Assembly (NCBI GenBank): GCA_964480725.1
Contig: CAYZQO010000002.1
Coordinates: forward strand, 1-64,000
Length of the DNA stretch: 64,000 nt
DNA from: JAFGBI01 sp964480725
GTDB lineage: Bacteria; Myxococcota_A; Polyangia; Polyangiales; Polyangiaceae
Direction: 5' to 3'
In this document: piece by piece, positions 44,066 to 52,049 of the stretch
Layout: the number at the start of each line of letters is the position of its first letter
Position numbering within the stretch: position 1 is the first letter of the stretch
The notes under the pieces: generated by a model
Told to the model about the DNA's origin: nothing
The model's database searches: none
The model's input: the letters and a program-made list of their open reading frames with translations, nothing else
Program-made: the position numbers and the translations under genes

Positions 44066-44320
44066 TCAGAAGAGCGGCGTCACGAGGACGCGACTCGCTT
44101 CCGACCGGCGGAGCGACAGCTGCGAGCCGTCGAGCCCCAGCCAGAGGGGGCCTGCCGCCGGAGCCACCCGAATCAAGCGGATGGTCCGACCCGGGAGCAA
44201 GCCCATGTCGAGCAGTCGCTGGCGGATCGCTCCGTCGCCCGCGATCGCGTCCACCCGCGCCCGGTGCCCCACGGGGAGCCGTTCGAGCGACAGGGATTGG
44301 GAAGGGAGCAGCTGGGTCAC
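44066..44320 (-). CDS. feoA: Ferrous iron transport protein A
   Basis: An 84-residue FeoA with SH3-like fold: LERLPVGHRARVDAIAGDG, RQRLLDMGLLPGRTIRLIRV and LSLRRSEASRVLV. Needed with FeoB for Fe(II) uptake in the cytoplasm. A GTG at 44320, preceded by GAGGAGG at 8 bases, is a far better start than a TTG 20 codons upstream, which would place the Fur site inside the coding region. The gap to feoB is 98 bases. Confidence 0.93.
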   Translation of the reverse strand: MTQLLPSQSLSLERLPVGHRARVDAIAGDGAIRQRLLDMGLLPGRTIRLIRVAPAAGPLWLGLDGSQLSLRRSEASRVLVTPLF

Positions 44321-44346
44321 GCGCGAGGCCTCCTCGAACCGCGGTT

Positions 44347-44365
44347 GATAATGATAATCGCTTTC
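44347..44365 (-). promoter_or_regulatory. Fur box upstream of feoA
   Basis: GATAATGATAATCGCTTTC matches 16 of 19 positions of the classical Fur consensus (GATAATGATAATCATTATC), including the first 13 in a row. It sits 27 bases before the feoA start and overlaps the likely -10 element, so iron-bound Fur should repress the operon. This is one of few AT-rich islands in the window. Confidence 0.85.
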
Positions 44366-44380
44366 AGTAGGCGCAAGCAA
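44351..44380 (-). promoter_or_regulatory. Probable sigma-70-like promoter of feo operon
   Basis: On the minus strand TTGCTT (44380-44375) and TATCAT (44356-44351) are spaced by 18 bases. The -10 matches TATAAT at 5 of 6 positions; the -35 is weak. The -10 is inside the Fur box. Confidence 0.5.
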
Positions 44381-44739
44381 TTTGGATAAAGGTAACGTTA
44401 GGTAACAAACACCTGGCGGTCAGTCGCCCTCGGTCCGCGCCCGCGTCGCTGGCGGCACCCTGGGCAACGGCCGGCAGGTCGCTGCCGGCGGCGATCGGGT
44501 GACCGGCGGCCACCTTCAGCTGCTCCGCGCGCACCCACGGCCGGCCGGGCTGGCTTCCTCCGATCGATCCGGGCCGTTGGGGTCTTGACCGACCACGGTC
44601 GGAGTGGTGGTCCACCTCGGTCGGAAGGGTGGACCAGGGGCGCTGAAGGCGCGGATCACGGTCGTTTGCGGGCCGGGTGCTCTGAGTGTTTCGTCGGTGC
44701 TCGCGGCATCGACCGCTCGGAATGGCCATCGACGAAGCA

Positions 44740-45263
44740 CGGCGGAACGAAGCTCGGAGCGGCGTGCCCGGCATCAGCGGCCCGGCCTCGGGTGGGACGG
44801 CGGGGCGTCGCTGGCGACCGGAGGAGCATCTGCGGGCAGCAGCGCATCGACCGGCGGAACAGTACCCCGGGGGCGTGTTGACGGGCGGTTCGCCAGCGGC
44901 TGGAAGCCCAGCGGGCGGGGCCGTGGGCGCGGGTGGAACGATGGGATCCGTCGCCGGCAGCATTGCCAGCGGGGCACTGTCCATTGCGGGATGGCGGTTC
45001 GAGGGGGAAGCTGCCGCGTACGGCGCTGCGGCGGTCCAAAGCGGATCGGTGCTGTGGGGCTCGGCAGGGGGGGCGCTGGAGGCGAGGCGCTCGGGGCGGG
45101 GATCTGGTCCGACGAGAGCACGACGCTCACGGTCACGAGTGGGGGGCTCGGCATCGTCCATTGGATCTACGAAGCAACTGGCGAACAGCTGAACTGTGCG
45201 CAGCTGGAGTTGCTCGGTCACCGGGCGTTGATCGACCCGCTCCAAGTGGAGAGCCCAGTGTGA
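44740..45263 (+). pseudogene. Decayed TGG-linker lipoprotein gene
   Basis: Plus-strand frames carry pieces typical of the lipoproteins elsewhere in the window: a TGG linker in one frame (WDGGASLATGGASAGSSAST), continued in another (GGVLTGGSPAAGSPAGGAVG), and, after a run of seven G at 45067-45073, a third piece ending LTVTSGGLGIVHWIYEATGE then LNCAQLELLGH and a stop at 45261. Two or more frameshifts, one at the homopolymer. A bad assembly at the G run is possible for that one shift. No function assignable. Confidence 0.5.
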
Positions 45264-45584
45264 CTTGCCCCACTTTTCGGTGGCCGTCCTCGCCGCGAGC
45301 GGGGCTACAGTGTCGTATGCGGTGACCTGTCCGGAGTGCACTTCCTATCCGCACCTCAGCTTCGCCGCCATTGGGCCCGTGCGGGACACCTTCGGCTTCG
45401 CAAATCGCGCCCCTTTCGTCGCAATTGGAGGGGCTCCGGTCAACAAGGTCTGTTATCTATCGCCGTGAACCCGCCCTGCCCGTCGGCGGCACGGCTCGTC
45501 CTTGTTCCGCGTGCACACGCGATTCCAGACGCGGCGGCGCGCCGCAGCGGTCGCATCGGACCCGTCACTGACCTCGTCGAAGCG
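45264..45584 (+). other. Leader region of the RiPP-type radical SAM gene
   Basis: About 320 bases, less GC-rich than average. A small frame (TTG 45265 to stop at 45468, 67 codons) reads PECTSYPHLSFAAIGPVRDT near its middle, has three Cys and ends just before an alternative GTG start of the radical SAM gene at 45465. It does not resemble any RiPP leader that I know. Otherwise the region probably holds the promoter. Confidence 0.3.
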
Positions 45585-47348
45585 ATGCCGCATCGGCCCC
45601 TCCCGCTCACCGAGCCGCCGGGCGTGGCGGTGCCCGACCGAGGGATGGGGCGGCCGCGGCGCGTGCTGCTCGTCTGTCCGCCGTTCCAGCACCTCACGCT
45701 GGCGTCGCTCAGCGTGCCGCTGCTCGGGACGGTGCTGCGGCGCGAGGGGCTCGAGTGCGAGGAGGCGCACCTGCAGTTCGAGCTCGCGCGGCGGCTCGGC
45801 CGGGAGCGGTACGCGCTCATCACCACCGGCTCGCGCGGCCTCGTCGCCGAGCTGCTATTTGCAGAGGGGTTGCACGGTCCGCTGTCGGACGCGGCGCTCG
45901 CCGTAGAGCTCGAGGAGCTGGTGGGACCCCCAGCGGAGCGGGAGCGGCTGCGCGCGGCGTTGGTCGCGGCCTGTCTGGAGCGGGTGGCCGCGACGCGGCC
46001 GGACCTGGTCGGACTGACCACCTCCTTGAACCAGCTCCTCCCGGCGCTGTTCCTGGCCCGCGCGATCAAGGCGCACGCGCCGGGCGTGCGGATCGTCCTC
46101 GGCGGGTCGGCCTGCGCGACGCCGATGGGCGGAGCGCTCCTCGCCGCCTACCCGGAGGTCGACTGGGTGGTGAGCGGCTGGGGCGAGCCCGCGCTGCTCG
46201 CGCTCGCGCGCGGCGAGGATCCCCCGGCGCGGCTGATCGAGAGCCACGCGCCGGTCGACCTCGACGCGGCTCCGGTGCCCGATTTCGGCGCCTACCTCCG
46301 TGACGCTGGCGAACTCGCCGCGGAGCCCCGCCTCCTGCTCGCGTTCGAGGCGTCGCGCGGCTGCTGGTGGGGCATGCGGCATCAGTGCGCGTTCTGCGGC
46401 CTCAACGGCGTCGAGCGCACCTTCACCTGCAAATCGAGCGCGCGCGTCCTCGGCGAGATCCGGGAGCTCTACCGCGCTCACTGTCGGGATCTGTTCGCCA
46501 CCGACACCATCCTCGCCCTCGACCACCTCCGCAGCGTCCTCCCCGAGCTCGCGGCCGACGCCGAGGGGCCGCGCCTCTTCTTCGAGGTCAAGGCCAACCT
46601 GAAGGAGGCGGACGTGCGGGCGCTGCGGCGGGCGCGGGTGGTCGGCATCCAGCCCGGCATCGAGAGTCTGAGCACGCGCCTGCTCGTGCTCCTCAACAAG
46701 GGGATCGACGCCATCCACAACGTAGCGCTGCTCAAGGCGTGCCGCGAGCAGGGGCTCGCCGTCGCCTGGAACCTGCTCTACGGGATCCCGGGGGAGACGC
46801 CCGCGGACTACGCCTTGCAGGTCGCGCTGATGGAGCGCATCCCGCACCTCATGCCCCCGGACTCGCTCCACCCGGTGCGCATCGATCGCTACAGCCCGTA
46901 CTTCGAGCGGTACCGGGAGCACGGCTGGGAGCGGCTCGAGCCGCTCCCCGAGTATCGTGCCCTCTTCCCAACGCTGGACGAGGAGGCCTTGGCGAAGGTG
47001 GCCTACCACTTCTGCGGGAGCGGGGGCCCGAGCCCGGCGGCGTACCTCCACGAGCTGCAGGTCGGGGTCGCAGAGTGGCGGCGCCGCCACCGGCGGGGCG
47101 ACGGACTGTTCCTGGACGCCGAGCGGGGCCTCTTCCGCAACCAGGGGGAGCAGGTCGCGCGGTTCGAGCTGACCGCCGGCTTGGCGCGGCTGCTCGAGCT
47201 GACACATCAGGTCGCGCCGGTCGCGCGGGTCGTCGAGCGGGCGGGCTGCCACCCGCGGGTGATCGACCAGCTCGTCACCGCGGGCATCCTGCACGTGGAG
47301 GGCGCGCGCGTGATCAACCTCGCCGTGCGTTGCCCCCGCCCGGAGTGA
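45585..47348 (+). CDS. RiPP-maturation B12 radical SAM enzyme (TIGR03975-like)
   Basis: A protein of about 587 residues. The N-terminal B12-binding part starts RRVLLVCPPFQHLTLASLSV and has VLGGSACATPMGG. The radical SAM cluster ligands are in RGCWWGMRHQCAFCGLNG (C-x7-C-x2-C), an unusual spacing that is the hallmark of the RiPP maturation radical SAM protein 1 family; further family marks are LFFEVKANL, IQPGIESLS, WNLLYGIPGE and RIDRYSPYF. Members C-methylate or otherwise modify a ribosomal peptide precursor. No precursor with a known leader, no peptidase and no exporter lie next to it. The start is uncertain: ATG 45585, ATG 45645 and GTG 45465 are all in frame. Confidence 0.85.
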   Translation: MPHRPLPLTEPPGVAVPDRGMGRPRRVLLVCPPFQHLTLASLSVPLLGTVLRREGLECEEAHLQFELARRLGRERYALITTGSRGLVAELLFAEGLHGPLSDAALAVELEELVGPPAERERLRAALVAACLERVAATRPDLVGLTTSLNQLLPALFLARAIKAHAPGVRIVLGGSACATPMGGALLAAYPEVDWVVSGWGEPALLALARGEDPPARLIESHAPVDLDAAPVPDFGAYLRDAGELAAEPRLLLAFEASRGCWWGMRHQCAFCGLNGVERTFTCKSSARVLGEIRELYRAHCRDLFATDTILALDHLRSVLPELAADAEGPRLFFEVKANLKEADVRALRRARVVGIQPGIESLSTRLLVLLNKGIDAIHNVALLKACREQGLAVAWNLLYGIPGETPADYALQVALMERIPHLMPPDSLHPVRIDRYSPYFERYREHGWERLEPLPEYRALFPTLDEEALAKVAYHFCGSGGPSPAAYLHELQVGVAEWRRRHRRGDGLFLDAERGLFRNQGEQVARFELTAGLARLLELTHQVAPVARVVERAGCHPRVIDQLVTAGILHVEGARVINLAVRCPRPE

Positions 47349-47403
47349 GCGACCGCGAGGGCGCCCATCGGTTCGCCGACCACGTCGGCGCCCAAGAAAG
47401 GAA

Positions 47404-47428
47404 CGCCCCCTCGCCGGGCGAGGGGGCG
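47404..47428. terminator. Bidirectional intrinsic terminator
   Basis: A perfect 12-bp inverted repeat (CGCCCCCTCGCC / GGCGAGGGGGCG) with almost no loop lies between two convergent genes. On the minus strand it is followed by TTCCTTTCTT, on the plus strand by TCTCTC. It should end transcription of the radical SAM gene and of the GH30 gene. Confidence 0.75.
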
Positions 47429-47514
47429 TCTCTCGGGGCGCTTCTGGCGAGAGCTGCCGCGGGCTGGCTGCGCTGGCTCGCGCAGCTCCCGCGGCGCTCG
47501 GACCGTCTGCCGCT

Positions 47515-49479
47515 CTAGCCCTGCCAGTTGACCGTGGCCCAGCCACGGCCGGGGACGGTGAACTGCAGGTTCTGCCCGCCGACCGACAGGGTCATCTGAG
47601 ACGCCTGCTGGTTCTCGTTGAAGATGATGGTGACGATGCTGCCGTCCGGGTTGCGGAAGGCGAGGGCATTGCCGCCCTGGGTGCCGACGCGAACGGCGCC
47701 GACATCCACGTACTGCCCGATGTGGCGGAACACGTAGTAGGCCGGCGTCACCTCCAATTGGCCATTGTCCACGGCCAGCAGGGCGTTCTGCGGCCAAACC
47801 CGCGTCGTGTCGAGGTTCGCGCCCACCGCGTCCAGCACCAGGTTCCAGGCGTTGTAGATGTGGACACCCGCCTCGAGCCACGTCTTGATGAGATCCCAGC
47901 TCTCCTCGCCGTAGGCGTGGTTGTTGGGCGCCGCGTCGGGCAGGAAGTTGTCGCGGTTGGCGTCCTGTCGGCTGGTGGCTCGCGCGCTGAGCCAGGGGTA
48001 GTTGCCGCACTGGTGCTCCGAGCACATCGCCAGCTTGCCGGCGCTGACGACCGTCTGCACCAGGTTGACGTTGTTCCACTGCAGCCCCACGCCCGTGATG
48101 TGCTGTCCCGCCTTCGCCTGCGCGTCGCTCCAGTAGTCGGCTGCGGTGGCATCATTGGACAGCGTGCCGAACCAGATCTTGGTGCTCAGTCCCGCCTCCT
48201 GGATCGCCGGCACGAGGTAGTCGGCGACGAAGGTGCCGAGGTACGATTGCCCGTTGATCGCGGTTTCGTCGAGATCACGGTACATTCCCCAGCCGCAGGT
48301 CGGATAGTGCTGGGTGTACCCGGGCTCGTTCTGGGGCTGAACATGGTCGATCGGGATGCCCTCGGCCTCGTAGGCCTGGACGAAGCGCACCTGGTAGAGG
48401 GCGTTGGCCGCGAGCATCTCCGGGGTGTTGGTCATCACGCCCCCGTCGTAGCCAGTACCGCCGGCGGGGGAGGAGGACTTCATCCACGTGGGGGGCGTCC
48501 AGGGGCTGGCCCAGAAGCGCATGTCGGGCTTCACGGCCTGCGCCGCCTTGATGTACGGGATGAGGCCGTACTGGGCGTTCTTGTCGCGCTCGATGGAGAA
48601 GTTCGCCATCGTCACATCGCCCGTCGACTCGTTCAGCGTGTAGCGCTCCATCGCGTAGTCACTGGCGCCGATCGGGATCCGCCCCCAGTCGAAGCCGATC
48701 CCGTCCTGCCCGTCGAACAGCAAGCGGATGGCGCGGTCCCGGTCGCCCGCCGAGAGGGTCTGGAGGGCCGACCAGCCTCTCTCGTTGAAGGTGCCGCCGA
48801 GGCCGTGCCACTCCTGGAACGTCTGGCTCTCGTTGACCGTGATCGTGGCCGCGCCACCGCCCACGGTCACCTCTCCCTCGACCCAGTAGGTCTGAGCGCT
48901 GCCGGGCCCCGAGGTGATGAGCGTGGGCTCCGGCTCCGGCGGAGTGCCGCCGGTACCGTCACCGCCGGTTGCGTCGCCACCCGTGCCGCCACCGCCCATC
49001 GCGGCGCCGCCGTCTCCGCCAGTCCCCGGGTCACCACCCGTGCCGGGGTCGCCGCCGGTACCAGGAACGCCGCCCGTGCCGGGCACCCCACCGGTACCGG
49101 GCACTCCGCCGGTACCGGGCACTCCACCACTGGGTCCGCCACCGGTGCCGGGGAGCCCACCGGTGCCGGGGACCCCGCCCGTGCCCGGACCACCTCCCGT
49201 GCCGGGCAGGCCGCCCCCGGTGGCGGGGGTGCCACCGGAGGTGGAGATGCCACCGGTTGCGGGCAGGCCGCCCGTGCCCATCCCGCTCGCCCCGCCGGTC
49301 ATGCCGCCGCCGGTGCCGACTCCGCCCGTGGGCGCCCCACCGCTGCCGGTCGCCCCACCCGTGGTGCCGCCGCCCAGCCCCGCGCCCCCGGCGTTGGCGT
49401 CGCCCCCGTCTTCCGGGCCGCAGGCAGCGCCGAGGAGTCCTAGTCCGAGGGTGGTGAAAATCAGAAATCGAGCCTTCAT
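47515..49479 (-). CDS. GH30 family glycoside hydrolase lipoprotein
   Basis: A 654-residue predicted lipoprotein: MKARFLIFTTLGLGLLGAAC signal (Cys20), then about 160 residues of PGTGG/TGG linker. The catalytic barrel spans about residues 215-580: FQEWHGLGGTFNERGW, acid/base Glu385 in QPQNEPGY and nucleophile Glu488 in AMCSEHQCG, followed by the beta-sandwich domain that ends GRGWATVNWQG. GH30 includes beta-1,6-glucanases, glucosylceramidases and xylanases; WGRIPIGASDY and WTPPTWMK suggest the subgroups acting on beta-glucan or glucosides rather than glucuronoxylan, but this is inference. ATG preceded by AAGG. Convergent with the radical SAM gene. Confidence 0.93.
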   Translation of the reverse strand: MKARFLIFTTLGLGLLGAACGPEDGGDANAGGAGLGGGTTGGATGSGGAPTGGVGTGGGMTGGASGMGTGGLPATGGISTSGGTPATGGGLPGTGGGPGTGGVPGTGGLPGTGGGPSGGVPGTGGVPGTGGVPGTGGVPGTGGDPGTGGDPGTGGDGGAAMGGGGTGGDATGGDGTGGTPPEPEPTLITSGPGSAQTYWVEGEVTVGGGAATITVNESQTFQEWHGLGGTFNERGWSALQTLSAGDRDRAIRLLFDGQDGIGFDWGRIPIGASDYAMERYTLNESTGDVTMANFSIERDKNAQYGLIPYIKAAQAVKPDMRFWASPWTPPTWMKSSSPAGGTGYDGGVMTNTPEMLAANALYQVRFVQAYEAEGIPIDHVQPQNEPGYTQHYPTCGWGMYRDLDETAINGQSYLGTFVADYLVPAIQEAGLSTKIWFGTLSNDATAADYWSDAQAKAGQHITGVGLQWNNVNLVQTVVSAGKLAMCSEHQCGNYPWLSARATSRQDANRDNFLPDAAPNNHAYGEESWDLIKTWLEAGVHIYNAWNLVLDAVGANLDTTRVWPQNALLAVDNGQLEVTPAYYVFRHIGQYVDVGAVRVGTQGGNALAFRNPDGSIVTIIFNENQQASQMTLSVGGQNLQFTVPGRGWATVNWQG

Positions 49480-50419
49480 GATCCTTATTCGCCTTCTTGA
49501 AAGGGTTTGACTTTGGGGGCGCGCGTACTCGCCGCTGGCGGCGGGCGGGCGCCAGCACGCCCAACCGACCCTATTCCTCAAGCCAGCCCACGTAATCCAT
49601 CCGACCCGACCCTGGCCCCGCAGTAGTAGCGCAAATTCCTTTCCCGCCAGAGCGACGAGCGCGCCCAGACGCCCTGGCCCTCTGGCCAGGCCTCGGGATC
49701 CGTCCCGTCAGATGCCCGAGCTGCAGTGGTGACGGAATTTCGGCGAAGGTCCGGCGGGCCTCCGTCCCGCCGCCCGCCTCCGTCATCCCCCCCGGGCGAC
49801 GCCCTGCGCGAGCCGAGTTCGCGCTCACCGGCGTTGCGCTTCCACGGTGCTGCCGATGCCTAGAGCGCCGATCAGGTTGCCAACGGCAACAGCGCCGCTG
49901 AAGACGCACCCCCTCAGGGCGAGGGCACGTCTTCAGCGGCGCCTGTGGCGAGATCTGCTCCCGGTTCGGCGCTCTAGTTCGTTGATTCTTCGCGGCAATC
50001 CACCTGATTGCTGCTCTGGCGGCCCCGTCCCTCCACGCTGTGCGCACCGGATCCGGAGTCGATCCTCGGCTGGAAGCCGGTGCCGTTGCCCGCGGTCGCC
50101 GAGCCGGTCTCTCCCAACGGCGGGGGTCAGTGGGTGTCGAGCCACTCGCGGCCGACGAAAGGGTGCGTGGAGATCCTGCCGGGCTTCAACGCGAAACCCC
50201 GGCGACTCGTCGGCAACTCGACGATCAACGCCCCAGAGGTGATGCCGGCCGTGTTCAGACCCGAACGCCCCGACCGCCTCTCTCGAGAGCCGTCAAAGTG
50301 ATGGCGTCGCTCACGCATTCCGACGGCCGGAGCGCTGCGGAAGCTCCGGTGTGGCCGGCGGCGAAGGTGGCCGAAGCACGAGGCGGACGTCCTCGCCGAT
50401 GACGTTCACCGTGCCTCGG
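49480..50419. other. Long intergenic region with structured element
   Basis: 940 bases upstream of GH30. I see no gene that I can support. The first part carries the GH30 promoter (minus strand), the middle a nested inverted repeat (49860-49977), and 50010-50300 has protein-like runs in a plus frame (LGWKPVPLPAVAEPVSPNGG, VEILPGFNAKPRRLVGNST) and an opposite frame (TAGITSGALIVELPTSRRGF), so a decayed gene there is possible. Confidence 0.45.
49860..49977. other. Nested inverted repeat, candidate structured RNA or mobile-element remnant
   Basis: Outer arms CTAGAGCGCCGA (49860-49871) and TCGGCGCTCTAG (49966-49977) are perfect 12-bp complements. Inside are a 6-bp hairpin (GTTGCC-AAC-GGCAAC) and a 15-bp perfect hairpin (GCGCCGCTGAAGACG 49892-49906 / CGTCTTCAGCGGCGC 49928-49942) whose 21-base loop has a further 5-bp stem (CCCTC/GAGGG). 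It looks like a multi-branch RNA fold. No coding frame covers it. It does not match the ends of any element I know. Confidence 0.7.
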
Positions 50420-50782
50420 CTACTTCCCGCAGACCCAGGCGACGTCCTCGACGATCCACTGGTCGTCGCCGCAGGAGGCTGCGCTGATGGCGATCTCGCT
50501 CGAGGCGGAGCGCGCCACGCGCAAGCGTCGACGACCGTCGCTGACCCTGCCGCTGCGGCTCTCGCCGCAGACGAGGCGCCAGGACACGGTGCAGCTGACG
50601 GCGAGATCGCAGGAGTTGTCGATGGTGTAGGCCATGTCGGGCTCGGTTCTAGCCAACTCGAATCTCACGCAGTCGCCGACGCTGGTGTTCTCGGCGATCG
50701 CGGCCGGCACGACCCCGTCCGGGGCGAGGGCGAAGGCAAAGGTGGCGAGGCAGGCGACGAGCGGGTGGCGAGGACGCAGCAT
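50420..50782 (-). CDS. Small secreted Cys-containing protein
   Basis: A 120-residue exported protein; ATG preceded by AAGGGAG; signal peptide at residues 1-30 (LVACLATFAFALAPDGVVPA, AIA). Mature part of about 90 residues with six Cys (DCVRF, SCDLAVSCTVSWRLVC, SCGDDQW, WVCGK), so probably three disulfides. No family recognised. Monocistronic. Confidence 0.7.
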   Translation of the reverse strand: MLRPRHPLVACLATFAFALAPDGVVPAAIAENTSVGDCVRFELARTEPDMAYTIDNSCDLAVSCTVSWRLVCGESRSGRVSDGRRRLRVARSASSEIAISAASCGDDQWIVEDVAWVCGK

Positions 50783-50999
50783 GGGCGACTCCCTTCTCCA
50801 TGGGCCGGCGGATCCGCGGCCGAGTCCGGGGTCGGAGCGGCCTCCCCGCGCAACTCACACGGCAGGAAGGAGCGACCCGCGGTCCCCGTGGCAGCGGCGC
50901 CGAACGTCGGGAGAGACAGCGTCGCCTCGTGACAAGTTCCCGGGGCGCCCGACGCATGCCCCAAGAGCGGGGGATCCCGTCGTGCTGCCGGTACGGGGC

Positions 51000-51480
51000 C
51001 CGCCCCAGTGCGCGGGGCCGCCGGTGGCCGGCTTCGGGGGAGAGCTCAGCGTCGAGGGCCGCCTCGGCAAGGGAGCGCGGTCCGTCGCCTGCCCACCCGC
51101 GACCGCGATCGGACAGGAACACCGGTCGTCGCTACCCGGCCCCGTCTCCGCCCCGGTCGTCGCCATCCGCGGGAGGAGCCCGCTGGTGGACGACGAGTCG
51201 CAGGTTCGCGGCCTTCTCCAGCGGTTGCTCGAACCGGCACCCGACCGTTCACGCCTTCGGGCGCCGAGTGCCAGTCGGTTCTGGAGCGGGACTTGACCTT
51301 CGATCGGGTCCTTCGGAATTCGATGATCGCCAAAGATGCCCAGAATGGATCCTCGCTCTTGGTGGACCGGGCATGACCCGCTGCTCGCATCGCGGGTGGT
51401 GTTCATGACCGGCTGCGCCTTCACTCCCAGAGCCCTGGAGTGCCCGGCGCGCTTCCAGAACCTGCGGCGCGGCAAGCGGT
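51000..51480 (+). pseudogene. Decayed hybrid histidine kinase/receiver
   Basis: Pieces in changing frames match the end of a kinase ATPase domain (VAGFGGELSVEGRLGKGARS; family pattern GGxxxVES..GKGT.F), then a receiver start (LVDDESQVRGLLQRLLE, from VVDDE.......L), then FDRVLRNSMIAK (cf. the phospho-acceptor strand FDLVLCDLMMP, with the Asp lost) and, in another frame, SRVVFMTGCAFTPRALECPA, as in receivers with VFMTGGAFTPRA. The order is right for one gene. At least two frameshifts and many substitutions. Nothing upstream of 51000 is recognisable. Confidence 0.65.
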
Positions 51481-52049
51481 GCGGCCACCACCCGGCAAGC
51501 GGAGCCGTCGAAGCACGGGTGTCGCGTGGGCAAGCCACTGTCTGCCAGTACGGCCGGGGACGCCCGGCCTCCTTCGGCCGCGTGTTGCCGCCACGCTCCC
51601 CTCGGTCGTCCAGCTCTTGACGATTGTTGCATCCGCACCGTGCGAAATTTCTCATCCCCCGGTCCCCGCGAAATCGACGGAAGCTTGCCACCGCTCCCGC
51701 TCACCCATGGCGACCTCCCTGGGACACTCCGCTGGAGCTCAGCAATGCTCCCATTGGGGGCGCAGGCGCCCGAAGGCGGCCGCACGATCCTGGTCCCTTC
51801 GCCCTTCTCCGATGAGCGTTCGCGGGCGTGGTGGGCTCGGGCCATGAGATCGAAGCGGCTGTCGATCTTGCTGAGCGCTCCCGCCTCCGACGGAGCCCAT
51901 TCAGTCAGAGCCATCGTCGTGGCAGCGGTATCGAAGTAATCAACCGGAATCACAAACGTGATCAATCACTACCCGGTGGGGAATTCAGCCAGGCGTTTCC
52001 CGGCTCGCCCCGTTGCCAAATCCCCGCCCTTGCATTCTCAGGAGACTCC
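51481..52049 (+). other. Upstream region of the glucuronoyl esterase gene
   Basis: No protein-like frame. The last 120 bases are AT-richer (GAAGTAATCAACCGGAATCA, then GTGATCAATCACTAC) and probably contain the promoter and an operator of the esterase gene, but no defined motif is clear. Confidence 0.4.

Noticed and set aside
47345..47518. A 57-codon frame starting GTG and overlapping the RiPP radical SAM stop, considered as precursor peptide
   Set aside because: It contains the perfect terminator hairpin and is Ala/Arg/Leu-rich without a core-like Cys, Ser/Thr or Gly pattern. Kept only as a question in the findings.
49860..49977. Integron attC site as the explanation of the nested inverted repeat
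   Set aside because: The outer ends lack the RYYYAAC/GTTRRRY core sites, and no integrase or cassette array is nearby.
51249..51965. A 238-codon minus-strand frame beginning with a hydrophobic stretch
   Set aside because: It runs antisense through the kinase/receiver relic, becomes Arg/Ser/Pro-rich, and has no family resemblance.
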